A stretch of 21,835 nucleotides of DNA, taken from positions 1 to 21,835 of the forward strand of contig DAIOCL010000041.1 of the NCBI GenBank assembly GCA_036747335.1, in the 5' to 3' direction. The DNA is from UBA4660 sp002405435 (GTDB lineage: Bacteria; Bacteroidota; Bacteroidia; Flavobacteriales_D; Sanyastnellaceae). Under the pieces are notes generated by a model. It worked only from the letters and a program-made list of their open reading frames with translations, was not told where the DNA came from and made no database searches. Every line of letters begins with the position of its first letter. Positions within the stretch are counted from its first letter, which is position 1. Of the stretch, positions 1-8,182 are shown one piece after another. The position numbers were made by a program, and so were the translations under genes.

Positions 1-951
1 TGAGGTATGGTAATCGGGGTATTGCTGATAGGGGGTACGCATCAGCGAGCCGACCGGGAGGTTGAAACCCGGCGAGCAGTATTGCCTTTCGTCACTGCCG
101 CCGACGGCAAAAGGCACGACGCGGGCTCCGGAATACCGGTGCTGGAGCACATGACGGGCTGCGCGGTCGGCCAGGCTGTTTTTATGTTTTGAGCATTTGT
201 AGGTAAAAGCGCCCGGGTCGCCGCAGCAAGTCATAACATAACCCGCCACCGTGTGGGCGCGCAGGTGCGTTCCGTGTGCAGCCAGCAGGGCGATGACGCC
301 AATCGTTTCTGGCGCTATGATAAAACGGTATGTGTAGTGGCGTGAAGGCATGGCTGCGATCTGCCGGTACAGCATGGCCAGGGCGAGCGGACCCGATAGC
401 TCGTTGTTGGCCATCGACGGGTGACACAGGTAGGTGGAAAAAAGCACCTCATCCTGAGAAGCCCCCGGAAGCACACACTGGCCATAGGTCAGCGAACCCG
501 CCTTCAGCGTGGCGTCGATGAAGACCCGGTAGTTGCCTTCGGGCGGAAGCTGGTCCCACTCCGACTGACTCATACAAAACCCCCAGCGCTCGGCATAGTA
601 AGATGTGACATAAGGTACCGCACCGGGAAGGGGAGGGTGGGTATGTACATGTTTTTTCAGGGTATCATAATCCACAATGGCATCTACCGGTGCCGAATAA
701 TTGACAACATGCAGGTTGTTGTCGCTGAATTGCGCTACTCTTTTTCCGTCGGGCGTTTCTATCCAGCCAGTGCGGATATTCCATTCACGTGGTACTTCCC
801 AGTCCAGCACCCGTGTGCCCGAGGGTACTTCCGTCAGGGTGAGCGGAACCAGTTCCTGCAGGATGTTGTATGAGGCGCGCAGGCCATCTCCCGTGATGCT
901 CCGGCATATCGGCCATAGGCGGTCAAAATATTTTTCGAGTTCTTCAATCAT
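1..951 (-). CDS. DUF4910 / aminopeptidase-like (M28-related) protein, 3' end beyond window
   Basis: The frame is open from an ATG at 951 down to base 1 (317 codons, no stop), so the C-terminus lies outside the window. The protein begins MIEELEKYFDRLWPICRSIT and carries signatures of the DUF2172/DUF4910 family, which has an M28-like zinc aminopeptidase fold: YLCHPSMANNELSGP (about residues 175-189), then APETIGVIAL, then GGSDERQYCSPG and a His in YPDYHTS near the cut. Family members usually have about 430 residues, so roughly three quarters is present. They often sit in surface-polysaccharide and nonulosonate clusters, where their substrate is not well established; an amide hydrolase acting on a sugar or glycan is one inference. 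The ATG overlaps the stop of the preceding synthase gene as ATGA (948-951), which indicates translational coupling. There is no signal peptide, so it should be cytoplasmic. Family assignment is confident, function is not. Confidence 0.85.
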   Translation of the reverse strand, partial: MIEELEKYFDRLWPICRSITGDGLRASYNILQELVPLTLTEVPSGTRVLDWEVPREWNIRTGWIETPDGKRVAQFSDNNLHVVNYSAPVDAIVDYDTLKKHVHTHPPLPGAVPYVTSYYAERWGFCMSQSEWDQLPPEGNYRVFIDATLKAGSLTYGQCVLPGASQDEVLFSTYLCHPSMANNELSGPLALAMLYRQIAAMPSRHYTYRFIIAPETIGVIALLAAHGTHLRAHTVAGYVMTCCGDPGAFTYKCSKHKNSLADRAARHVLQHRYSGARVVPFAVGGSDERQYCSPGFNLPVGSLMRTPYQQYPDYHTS

Positions 952-2006
952 GAAAAACGGATCATGTCCCATTTCATCACTTCATCTTCCGCAATATCCC
1001 TGGCGGCCGGTCGTCCGGTTACCTGGTCGATGTCTTTTGGCGATATGCCGCTGGCAGGGCGCTTCCACGTGAGGTCTTCGCTGCGTATCACCTGTCCGGC
1101 GGCAATAGGTTTGGCAGCCACCAGGCTTCTGCGGGCATGCGCGCGCGCAGGCGCCTCTTCAGGCAGGGCGGTAAGGGTATAGCTGCCGAGCAGCATGAAG
1201 GTCCTGTCAAGCCGGTTGTGAAAATGGCGAAGATCAGCCTTGTCCATGGCGTGGTAATGGTCGTTTCCGGGCAGGGTTTTGTCGTGGGTAAAGTGCTTTT
1301 CAAGCACGGCAGCACCAAGCAATACAGCCGTCTCAAGGTTGTGCATGTCATCCGGCAGTGTGTGGTCGCTGTAGCCGGGCACCGCATCGGGAAAGCTGCG
1401 TATGAGGTCGCGAATCATGCCCAGGTGGGCGTTGCGGTTTTCCGTCGGATAGTTGAGCACACAGTGCATCAGGCAGAGCGGGTTGCCGAAGCGGTTGATG
1501 GTTTCCACCGCTTGCATAACTTCCCACTTGTAGGAGGCACCTGTAGACAACACAACCGGTTTGCCAAACGAACACATCAATTCAATAAAAGGCAGGTTGG
1601 TAATGTCACTGCTGGAAATTTTGTAGGTATCCATCAGCGGATTCAGAAAATGCGCACTCTCGGCATCAAAAGGTGTGCTCATAAAAGCGATACCTGCAGA
1701 TTCACATACACGCGCCAGTGCTTCGAATTCTTTTTTCCAGAATTTATCGTACTTCCTGAAGAGTTCAAACTGCGACGTGGTGGGCTCCTTGCTAAGGTCC
1801 CAGTAGGAAGGACTGTCTTTGCTGGCGATGGTCTCTGCCTTGTAGGTTTGAAATTTGATGGCATGCGCGCCGCCCGCTGCGGCCTCCTCAATCAGGCGTT
1901 TGGCGAGCTCTATACTGCCCTCATGGTTCACGCCGGCTTCCGCGATAATGTAGGGCCTGCGCAACACGTGCGGGTCATGGCCCGCCATAAATTCTCTGAA
2001 ATTCAT
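948..2006 (-). CDS. neuB: NeuB/SpsE-family N-acetylneuraminate (nonulosonate) synthase
   Basis: This 352-residue protein should condense phosphoenolpyruvate with a 6-carbon amino sugar to give a 9-carbon nonulosonic acid (sialic, legionaminic or related) in the cytoplasm. The TIM-barrel part shows PYIIAEAGVNHEGS near the start, AIKFQTYKAE, AFMSTPFDAES, YKISSSDITNLPFIE, VVLSTGAS, PGYSDHT and EKHFTHDKTLPGNDH. The last 60 or so residues form a SAF (antifreeze-like) domain beginning RSLVAAKPIAAGQVI, the usual C-terminal cap of the family. Length is typical. I chose the ATG at 2006 (MNFREF); another ATG at 1988 is possible, and an upstream TTG at 2144 would add residues unlike the family. Its stop overlaps the next start by ATGA. 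The matching cytidylyltransferase is 7.5 kb away at 9523-10290. Which nonulosonate it makes cannot be told from this gene alone. Confidence 0.9.
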   Translation of the reverse strand: MNFREFMAGHDPHVLRRPYIIAEAGVNHEGSIELAKRLIEEAAAGGAHAIKFQTYKAETIASKDSPSYWDLSKEPTTSQFELFRKYDKFWKKEFEALARVCESAGIAFMSTPFDAESAHFLNPLMDTYKISSSDITNLPFIELMCSFGKPVVLSTGASYKWEVMQAVETINRFGNPLCLMHCVLNYPTENRNAHLGMIRDLIRSFPDAVPGYSDHTLPDDMHNLETAVLLGAAVLEKHFTHDKTLPGNDHYHAMDKADLRHFHNRLDRTFMLLGSYTLTALPEEAPARAHARRSLVAAKPIAAGQVIRSEDLTWKRPASGISPKDIDQVTGRPAARDIAEDEVMKWDMIRFS

Positions 2007-2089
2007 GGGGCGAATGTAGGCCTGCCCGGCCTCGCACCCAATATGAATACCCCGAAAGGGCCGCTGAAAATAATGATATGCACGATTAA

Positions 2090-2097
2090 TAATTTTG
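2090..2097 (+). promoter_or_regulatory. Candidate Bacteroidota -7 box for the M43 protease gene
   Basis: TAATTTTG fits the Bacteroidota -7 consensus TAnnTTTG and lies about 60 nt before the ATG at 2159, inside the divergent gap between the synthase (start 2006) and the protease. No TTG appears at the expected -33 spacing, so this is only a half-supported promoter. Confidence 0.35.
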
Positions 2098-2158
2098 TCT
2101 GCTCGGCCTGCTTCTGTTATCTTTATCTCTTCAATAAAAACCAAAACTGCACCTTATC

Positions 2159-4066
2159 ATGAAAAAAATTTACATCCTTGCGTTGTTTTTTATTGCAGCG
2201 GCCGCCCAGTTGGTGGCTCAGCGTAACTGCGGCACCACCGAATACATGCACAGCATGTTTGAAGCCGATCCTTTGTACGAACAAAACCTTCAGAACATCG
2301 AAGAATTCACCCAGCACTGGATTGCCACCAATGGCACGGGCGAGCGAAACATCGTCACCATTCCCGTGGTGGTGCATGTGGTGTACAACACGGCCACAGA
2401 AAACATCAGCGATGCCCAGATCGCCTCGCAGATTACAGTACTCAACAACGACTTCAACAAGCTGAATTCGGACTGGCCCAACACCCCTTCCGCCTTTCAG
2501 GGTCTTGTAGCCGACGTGGATATTTCCTTTTGCCTGGCCACCGTGAGCCCGACAGGCGCTGCCACTTCGGGCGTCATCCGTAAAAGCACAACAGTGACTT
2601 CGTTTTCGACTTCGACCAACAATGTGAAGTTTAATTCAACCGGGGGCAGCGATGCCTGGCCCGCCTCAAATTACCTCAACATCTGGGTATGCGACATTGC
2701 CGGTGGTATTCTTGGTTATGCGCAGTTTCCCGGAGGTGCTGCCTCTACAGACGGGGTCGTAGTCGACTTCCAGTATTTCGGCACTACGGGCACAGCTACG
2801 CCTCCTTTTAACAAAGGCCGCACGGCCACCCACGAAGTGGGCCACTGGCTCAATCTCTACCACATCTGGGGTGATGACGGCACGGCATGCACCGGCAGCG
2901 ACCTGGTGAGCGATACCCCCAACCAGGCCGACCCCAACTACGGCTGTCCGGCATTCCCTCAGGTTTCTTGCAGCAATGGAGCCAACGGAGACATGTTTAT
3001 GAACTACATGGATTACACCGATGATGCCTGTATGTACATGTTTTCCAACGGGCAGTCAGCGCGCATGCAGGCCTTGTTTGCCGCCGGCGGTGCCCGTGCT
3101 TCCCTCCTTGCCTCAGGGGGTTGTGGTGTGGCCAATCCATGCGCAGCGGCCACCGGTCTGAGCACATCAGGCATCACCAATACCGGAGCCACGCTCAACT
3201 GGGCAGCGGTATCGGGAGCGCTCAGCTACAATGTTCGCTACAAACTCACCACCTCCACGACCTGGATTAACGGAACTGCCTCGGGAAACACTTTTGCGGT
3301 TACCGGACTTGCGGCCTGCAGCAACTATGAATGGCAGGTGCAAACTGTGTGCAGCGGTGGCAGCAGTGGTTTTACCGCGTCGGCGAATTTCACTACGACC
3401 GGATGCACGGCCACCTGCAACAGCAATTATGAAGAGAACGACGTAACCACGCAGGCCGCGGCTATCCCGGTCAATACGGATATCTCTTCCTTTATCTGCC
3501 CGGCCTTTGATGATGACTGGTTCTCCTTTAGCAATACCAGCAGTCAGCGACACATCCGGGTAACCCTTACCAGCGTGCCCCCCGATTACGACATCTTCCT
3601 ATACAACCCATCCGGGGTGCTTGTAGGCAGTTCGCAGAACGCCGGAACCGCCAATGAGACCATTACGTACAACAATGGTCCAGTCGGCACTTACAAGGTG
3701 AAAGTGATCGGCTACAATGGTACCTTAAGCGGAACAGACAGCTATATCCTCCGTGCCGCCCGCAAAAACACCCCTTACAGGCTCGATGGCAATGACCTGG
3801 ATGACGGCTCGGATATAGCATTGGTGCAGGCCTATCCGAACCCGACCACTGACAAGGTAAACCTTGTTTTTGTGGCTGCGGAAATGGCTACGGTGGAGAT
3901 TATGGTTTACGACATGATCGGTCAGCTCGTTGATGTTTCCCGGTTTACCTGTGATGAAGGGGAAAACACGACCTCGGTAAACCTCCAACAACGGTCTTCC
4001 GGATTTTATACTGTCGTGCTGAGAACCGCGTCGGGAAGTGCAACGGTAAGGATACTCAAGGAATAA
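2159..4066 (+). CDS. Secreted M43 (pappalysin-type) zinc metalloprotease with FnIII, PPC and T9SS sorting domains
   Basis: This 635-residue protein is predicted to be exported by Sec, then carried across the outer membrane by the type IX system and anchored or released at the surface. Order of parts: signal peptide (1-21, ending LVAQ); propeptide and M43 catalytic domain with the zinc motif HEVGHWLNLYH (H225, E226, H229, H235) and Met-turn MNYMDY near 281, with paired Cys around it; a fibronectin type III-like domain (about 326-412); a bacterial pre-peptidase C-terminal (PPC) domain starting NYEENDVTTQ (about 422-534); and a type A T9SS domain starting VQAYPNPTTDKVNLVF (about 556-635) with the usual YDMIGQLV and SGFYTVVL strands. 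The catalytic residues are intact, so it should be active. It is monocistronic, with its own terminator at 4091-4119. Substrate unknown. It sits on the opposite strand between polysaccharide units and has no evident functional tie to them. Confidence 0.93.
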   Translation: MKKIYILALFFIAAAAQLVAQRNCGTTEYMHSMFEADPLYEQNLQNIEEFTQHWIATNGTGERNIVTIPVVVHVVYNTATENISDAQIASQITVLNNDFNKLNSDWPNTPSAFQGLVADVDISFCLATVSPTGAATSGVIRKSTTVTSFSTSTNNVKFNSTGGSDAWPASNYLNIWVCDIAGGILGYAQFPGGAASTDGVVVDFQYFGTTGTATPPFNKGRTATHEVGHWLNLYHIWGDDGTACTGSDLVSDTPNQADPNYGCPAFPQVSCSNGANGDMFMNYMDYTDDACMYMFSNGQSARMQALFAAGGARASLLASGGCGVANPCAAATGLSTSGITNTGATLNWAAVSGALSYNVRYKLTTSTTWINGTASGNTFAVTGLAACSNYEWQVQTVCSGGSSGFTASANFTTTGCTATCNSNYEENDVTTQAAAIPVNTDISSFICPAFDDDWFSFSNTSSQRHIRVTLTSVPPDYDIFLYNPSGVLVGSSQNAGTANETITYNNGPVGTYKVKVIGYNGTLSGTDSYILRAARKNTPYRLDGNDLDDGSDIALVQAYPNPTTDKVNLVFVAAEMATVEIMVYDMIGQLVDVSRFTCDEGENTTSVNLQQRSSGFYTVVLRTASGSATVRILKE

Positions 4067-4090
4067 TTTCTCCGGATAGAATTTTGCAAA

Positions 4091-4119
4091 GGGCTGTGCG
4101 CGCGCACGGCCCTTTTTTT
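4091..4119 (+). terminator. Rho-independent terminator of the M43 protease gene
   Basis: A 9-bp GC-rich stem (GGGCTGTGC with GCACGGCCC, one T-G wobble) closes a 4-nt loop and is followed directly by seven T residues. It starts 24 nt after the stop codon. The opposite strand lacks a comparable T run, so it is not clearly a terminator for the flippase gene that ends at 4156 on the minus strand. Confidence 0.85.
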
Positions 4120-4155
4120 ATTCAGGACGGATGTGTTTGCGTGTCGTCTGGTTCG

Positions 4156-5625
4156 CTAAGCCTGCTCCTTATTCAGGCGAATGCGGTTGACGCTCGCGAT
4201 GACTTTTTTGCCGCGCGTGAGAAACCACCCGGCGGCACCCAGGCTGAAAAGTGCTGTGATGCCGAGGCGCCAGGCCACAGGTAAGCCAACGGCCGCATAG
4301 GCGGCGCAAGACATTAGCAGCATCAGTGCCAGCAGGATTTCGGGCCGGTGGTTTCCGCGGCTGAGGCTCCGGATGCGCGGCATATAAAACCCGACAAAGC
4401 CCAGGATAATGTAGGTGAAGAAGGAGGTAAACATGGCGCCTTCAACGCCCCAGAGGGGAATGGCCACCAGGTTCATCAGCACGTTGCAGATGCCGGCGAG
4501 CAGCACTACTTTCATCGTCAGGGTATTTTTTCCGTGAAATATGGCAGCGTCAAACAGGGCGACGTTGAGTGGCCTGTGACACCAGCCCATGATCAGCAAG
4601 GGCGCGAGTGTGTAGGCGTGGTGAAATTCCGCCTTCGGAAAGAGAAACTGCACAAGCTCCCGTGTCCAGAGGCAAACAAGAAAAGCTGCCACCAGACTGA
4701 ACAGAAACCAGAGCAGCGTAATCTGGCGCACGAGTGCAGGGGCTTCGCGGCTCTTGTCTGCAAAAAGTTTGTAGAGAATCGGTGACATTACCGTAGTCAC
4801 CGCGCCCTGAAAGTTTCCGAAATAGTTGGCGAAATTATACGCCACGTTATACAGCCCGATGTCGCCCAGGGTCGGAAACTGGGTGCGCGCCCGGTAAAAG
4901 TCAAGCACAGCCCGGTCTGAGGTACTGACCAGGTAGTTGGCATATTTTTTAGGCACAAGGGGCAGCGCCTGCCTCACCAGCGAGCCCATCTCCTTCCAGG
5001 TCCAGCCGCGGCTTGCGCGTATGCCTGCCGTAACATGCAGGTAGTAACCGTAATACATATATTCCGCCAGCTTGGCGGCGAAGGCACTTACAAACCAGGC
5101 CATGTACGTCAGACCGCCGTGAACAATCAGCACATAGGTCAGCACCACGGTAATCAGCCCGCTCATCAGTGTGCCGGCATATACCTTGCGGTGGTCTTGC
5201 CTGAACTGGCAGTGGCGCATGGCGATGCCTTTCGTAAAGTCAAAAAAGGCTACCGGAATGATAACCAGTATCAGGTACCAACCGATTTCGCTGTGGTCGA
5301 TATGGGTGCGGAAGAGAAAGAAGAGCAATATGGCCAGCACCAGCGCGTACAGCAGACGATAAAGCCGCAGAAACCCGAGAAACTTGCTCCACTGGACCTT
5401 GTAGGTCGCGGGTTCTTTGAAGAAGGTATCTTGAAAATGCTGCATCATGCCCAGGTCGCTGAATCCCTGCAGCAAGCCGATATACCCGAAAGTCAGTCCG
5501 AAAATGGCATAGTCTTCCGGTGAGAGGTACTGGTTGATGATAGGCAATAGAAAAAGGTTGGCCAGCATCGGCGTATAGGACGCGACGAAGTACAGCAGAG
5601 ACTGTGCGAAAATTTTTCTGATCAT
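4156..5625 (-). CDS. Wzx-type lipid-linked oligosaccharide flippase (polysaccharide transporter, MATE/MOP superfamily)
   Basis: This 489-residue integral membrane protein has about 12-14 hydrophobic segments along its whole length, as in Wzx/RfbX flippases that move undecaprenyl-linked glycan units across the inner membrane. The N-terminus (FAQSLLYFVASYTPMLANLF, then LLPIINQYLSPEDYAIFGL) has the typical first helix pair of this superfamily, and charged cytoplasmic loops separate the helices. The ATG at 5625 is preferred over the TTG three bases upstream. It is the last gene of the leftward polysaccharide block and follows the SDR gene after a 157-bp gap with no clear promoter, so it may be read through from upstream. 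The C-terminus is convergent with the M43 protease terminator. Family call is firm, glycan substrate unknown. Confidence 0.88.
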   Translation of the reverse strand: MIRKIFAQSLLYFVASYTPMLANLFLLPIINQYLSPEDYAIFGLTFGYIGLLQGFSDLGMMQHFQDTFFKEPATYKVQWSKFLGFLRLYRLLYALVLAILLFFLFRTHIDHSEIGWYLILVIIPVAFFDFTKGIAMRHCQFRQDHRKVYAGTLMSGLITVVLTYVLIVHGGLTYMAWFVSAFAAKLAEYMYYGYYLHVTAGIRASRGWTWKEMGSLVRQALPLVPKKYANYLVSTSDRAVLDFYRARTQFPTLGDIGLYNVAYNFANYFGNFQGAVTTVMSPILYKLFADKSREAPALVRQITLLWFLFSLVAAFLVCLWTRELVQFLFPKAEFHHAYTLAPLLIMGWCHRPLNVALFDAAIFHGKNTLTMKVVLLAGICNVLMNLVAIPLWGVEGAMFTSFFTYIILGFVGFYMPRIRSLSRGNHRPEILLALMLLMSCAAYAAVGLPVAWRLGITALFSLGAAGWFLTRGKKVIASVNRIRLNKEQA

Positions 5626-5782
5626 CAACCGGGTGCCTCACCGGGCAAGGGCCCTAAAATAGATTACACGCGCAAAGCTGCATCTGATTTCACGGAGGGC
5701 GTGTGCTTGCGCATGGGCGCTCCTGTGCAGCGGATCGTCTGGGGAGGCAGAGCGCGCCGGCAATAACGGGTGCAAGATGGGT

Positions 5783-6607
5783 TCACCACACCGTCCACCC
5801 GCCCTCCACCAGCATATTGTCGCCGGTGACGTAAGAGGAGGCGTCGCTGAGGAGGTATACCATGGCTCCGGCTACTTCGTGGTTGTAGCTGAGCCTGGCC
5901 ATGGGAGAGAAGCGGGCGAAATTTTGTTCGAACTGTGCCTCGTGGTTGTTCCACACCCCATGTGGCGTAATCATATTGACCCTAACCCGTTTGGATGCCC
6001 AGTATGAGGCCAGGTAGCGTGAAAGCGCATCAATGCCACCCTTGCTGGCACTGTAAGCGGCCGGGCAGCCCAGTGAGGTGCCGCTGTAAAGATGCTGATT
6101 AGGAGCGACCACCGAATAGGTCGAGGGCAGGTTGATGATGCTGCCCCCTCCATGGTTGGCCATGTGGGTGCCAATCACCTGACAGAGCAAAAACGTACCT
6201 TTCAGGTTGATGTGCACCACGGTATCCCAGTTCTCGTCGCTGACCGATTCGAAGGGCTCAAACTTCAGGTGGCTCTTGTTTTGGTGCGCCGTAACCAATC
6301 CGTCCACTTTGCCGAAGGCTTGCAGGGTTTCCTGAAGTAACCGGTTCACATCGGTGCGGCTGCCGGCATCTACAGGCACGCCCAGCATCTTTCTGCCGTG
6401 TTTTTCCTCAAGGGATGCAGCGGCGTTTACGGGCGCTGCCTCCTTCACATCAGCGAGTACCACATGGGCGCCGAATTGTGCGGCTGCTTCACAAAAGGCG
6501 CGGCCGATGAGACCGCAGGCACCGCTAATCAGGATGACCTTGCCGCGAAGTTCAAATTTCTCCCTGAAGTTAATGAGTGAGGGATCGGTGGTGCGCAGGG
6601 GTTCCAT
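5783..6607 (-). CDS. SDR-family NAD(P)-dependent oxidoreductase, polysaccharide-cluster type
   Basis: A 274-residue short-chain dehydrogenase/reductase. The nucleotide-binding loop reads SGACGLIGRA (28-37), with Gly at 29, 32 and 35. The active-site pair is Y185 and K189 in AYSASKGG, after INLPSTYSVV, and the C-terminus has the usual YVTGDNMLVEGGW. It resembles SDRs found in sialic/legionaminic acid and flagellin-glycosylation loci (PtmA-like), where they oxidise or reduce a sugar or its precursor; that role is inferred from context. The ATG at 6607 lies 3 nt after the FkbM stop. The loop between the catalytic Tyr and the preceding strand carries a family-specific insert (LYSGTSLGCPA), which is seen in the cluster-associated subgroup rather than in fatty-acid SDRs. 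Confidence 0.88.
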   Translation of the reverse strand: MEPLRTTDPSLINFREKFELRGKVILISGACGLIGRAFCEAAAQFGAHVVLADVKEAAPVNAAASLEEKHGRKMLGVPVDAGSRTDVNRLLQETLQAFGKVDGLVTAHQNKSHLKFEPFESVSDENWDTVVHINLKGTFLLCQVIGTHMANHGGGSIINLPSTYSVVAPNQHLYSGTSLGCPAAYSASKGGIDALSRYLASYWASKRVRVNMITPHGVWNNHEAQFEQNFARFSPMARLSYNHEVAGAMVYLLSDASSYVTGDNMLVEGGWTVW

Positions 6608-6610
6608 AGG

Positions 6611-7378
6611 TTACCAGTGGATTTCGTTTCGTTTGTTTTTGGGAAAAAGACAGATGAAAAAATCTTCACGCTCCTCGCTAGCGCGTTGGTCCTGCCAGGG
6701 CTGAAGCCCCGAACGCAGCCCGTAGAGGTAGCGGATGCCCATGGTATTAGGAACAAGGGCCAGCAATTGATCGACATCCGAGTGGAAGTTGGGCAGGTCG
6801 GTAGGATGCACTTCGATCAGCCAGCACGTATGTCCGTTGCCGAGCAGTTTTTCTGATCCTTTCAGTACTTCGGTTTCCGCCCCGTCCACATCCATCTTCA
6901 CGAGGCCGGGTACCTTGCCAGCGGACGTGCTGTAGTGGTCAAGGGTGATGGTCTGCGGACCGTTCGATGCGCCCGCAAATTTTTTGATGAGATGCCGCTG
7001 TGCTGCCGGCACCGGCCTTAGATTTTCGTTGAGCCAGGTGCGGAAGTATATGGAGGGCTCAAAGGAATGAATGTCGGCACGGGGTGAAAGTTGAGCCGTA
7101 AGTGCAGTAAAAAAACCGAAACTCGCCCCCACATCAAAAAACACATCGGTTTTGTTGCGGTTGTCTGCTATCCATTTTACCACGCCGGGTTCGTGCCCGT
7201 CGGTGGTGCTGCTGCGCGCAGTCCATGTCTTGTTGCCCCGGCTCACAACGAACGAAGGCTGTAGGCCGAAACTGTAGTGAAAGTGCATGCGCTCCGCACC
7301 CACCTTGTCAAGCCAGATTTTTTGTTTCTGTCTCTCGGGCAGGAGGGAAAATGTGAGTTTTTTCAGTCCGGCGATCAT
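6611..7378 (-). CDS. FkbM-family SAM-dependent methyltransferase
   Basis: A 255-residue class I methyltransferase. The SAM-binding motif I is FDVGASFGFF (81-90), followed by the acidic HSFEP (around 107), then KMDVDGAE (161-168) and WLIEVHP (187-192), the usual FkbM order. FkbM enzymes O-methylate sugars or other hydroxyl substrates, so this one probably methylates a sugar of the exported glycan; that is inference. I chose the ATG at 7378; an in-frame TTG two codons upstream would abut the dioxygenase stop. It is 6 nt downstream of the dioxygenase gene and 3 nt upstream of the SDR gene, clearly within the same transcript. No signal peptide or membrane segment. Confidence 0.88.
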   Translation of the reverse strand: MIAGLKKLTFSLLPERQKQKIWLDKVGAERMHFHYSFGLQPSFVVSRGNKTWTARSSTTDGHEPGVVKWIADNRNKTDVFFDVGASFGFFTALTAQLSPRADIHSFEPSIYFRTWLNENLRPVPAAQRHLIKKFAGASNGPQTITLDHYSTSAGKVPGLVKMDVDGAETEVLKGSEKLLGNGHTCWLIEVHPTDLPNFHSDVDQLLALVPNTMGIRYLYGLRSGLQPWQDQRASEEREDFFICLFPKNKRNEIHW

Positions 7379-7384
7379 CGTCAA

Positions 7385-8173
7385 TCAGGCAAATGCATAG
7401 TCGTTGGGGAGTGCATATCGGGCGCCCGAAACTACGGGCTTGCCGCGGTGAATCAGGTTGGTTTCAAACAGCACCAGGTCGCCCGCCCGGGCCGTGAGGG
7501 TCTTAAGTCTTCCGGGGTCTGACTGGGCAATTTCCTCGACAAATTCAGCGGTGTACTGGTATTGTTCCTCTGAGGTTTTGTGCTGGAGGTGAAAGCCCCA
7601 GGTTTGGGTATTTTCCACCAGCTGAAAGGGCCCGTTGTTGTCGTCTACATCGACCAGGTAGGCCAGCGCTTTGAATCCACGCCGGTACACGTCATCGCGG
7701 TGCCAGCCTCCTCCTGAACCCGCATTGCCGGGTACAAAACGTGTGCGGTTTGCCATACAGTATTTTCCGGTGAGCTGCCGGCCGAGAAAAAGGCTCCCGG
7801 TTCCGAGCAGTGCCGACTGGTCATAATACGAGGCGATGCCGGCATCGAGTTTTTCTGCGTGTATGATGCGGAAATCACTGCCGGTGGCATCGGTCCAGAT
7901 TCGGTAACCCGCTTCGACGGGCCAGCCGAGTTTGGGCTGACCGGCAATTTTATTTCTCAGTTCAGAGGCCGCTTCGCTGTCAGCCAGGCGGTCAATCTGT
8001 GCGCGGAAAGCGGCACAGTCAGTGGCGGAAAGAAAGCCGGGCACGATGGCATACCCATGCGTCCTGAGTGAGCTCAATACAGCCGGCGGCAGGGCAGAGG
8101 CGGAATGGCTGACCCTGCGGCGGCCGGCGAGCCTCTCGTGGTAGAGGTGCCTGAGGGTGGAGATGATGCCCAT
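7385..8173 (-). CDS. PhyH-family Fe(II)/2-oxoglutarate dioxygenase
   Basis: A 262-residue phytanoyl-CoA dioxygenase-like protein. The iron-binding facial triad is visible: H158 and D160 in GGGWHRDD and the distal H242 in NLIHRGKPV. R252 in GARYAL is the likely 2-oxoglutarate carboxylate ligand. Members hydroxylate or otherwise oxidise diverse small molecules, and versions within polysaccharide clusters are presumed to act on sugars or their carrier lipids. The substrate here is unknown. The gene starts 9 nt after the aminotransferase stop and ends 6 nt before the methyltransferase ATG. The hydroxyl it might create would be a plausible target for the FkbM enzyme encoded next, but this is only a hypothesis. 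Confidence 0.85.
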   Translation of the reverse strand: MGIISTLRHLYHERLAGRRRVSHSASALPPAVLSSLRTHGYAIVPGFLSATDCAAFRAQIDRLADSEAASELRNKIAGQPKLGWPVEAGYRIWTDATGSDFRIIHAEKLDAGIASYYDQSALLGTGSLFLGRQLTGKYCMANRTRFVPGNAGSGGGWHRDDVYRRGFKALAYLVDVDDNNGPFQLVENTQTWGFHLQHKTSEEQYQYTAEFVEEIAQSDPGRLKTLTARAGDLVLFETNLIHRGKPVVSGARYALPNDYAFA

Positions 8174-8182
8174 GGGAAATGC

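Noticed and set aside
2007..2144. TTG-initiated N-terminal extension of the synthase
   Set aside because: It adds 46 residues not found in the family and would extend almost to the divergent protease start; the ATG at 2006 gives the expected length.
1137..2162. A 341-codon plus-strand open frame opposite the nonulosonate synthase
   Set aside because: It is antisense to a clearly conserved NeuB-family gene, shows no domain or signal, and its length follows from the codon pattern of the real gene.
4348..5523. Plus-strand open frames (4348-4785, 5035-5523) opposite the flippase
   Set aside because: They are shadows of the membrane-protein gene, with no independent coding signature.
5654..5661. 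Minus-strand TATTTTAG as a promoter for the flippase
   Set aside because: It has one mismatch in the invariant TTTG part and no -33 element, so read-through from the SDR gene is equally likely.
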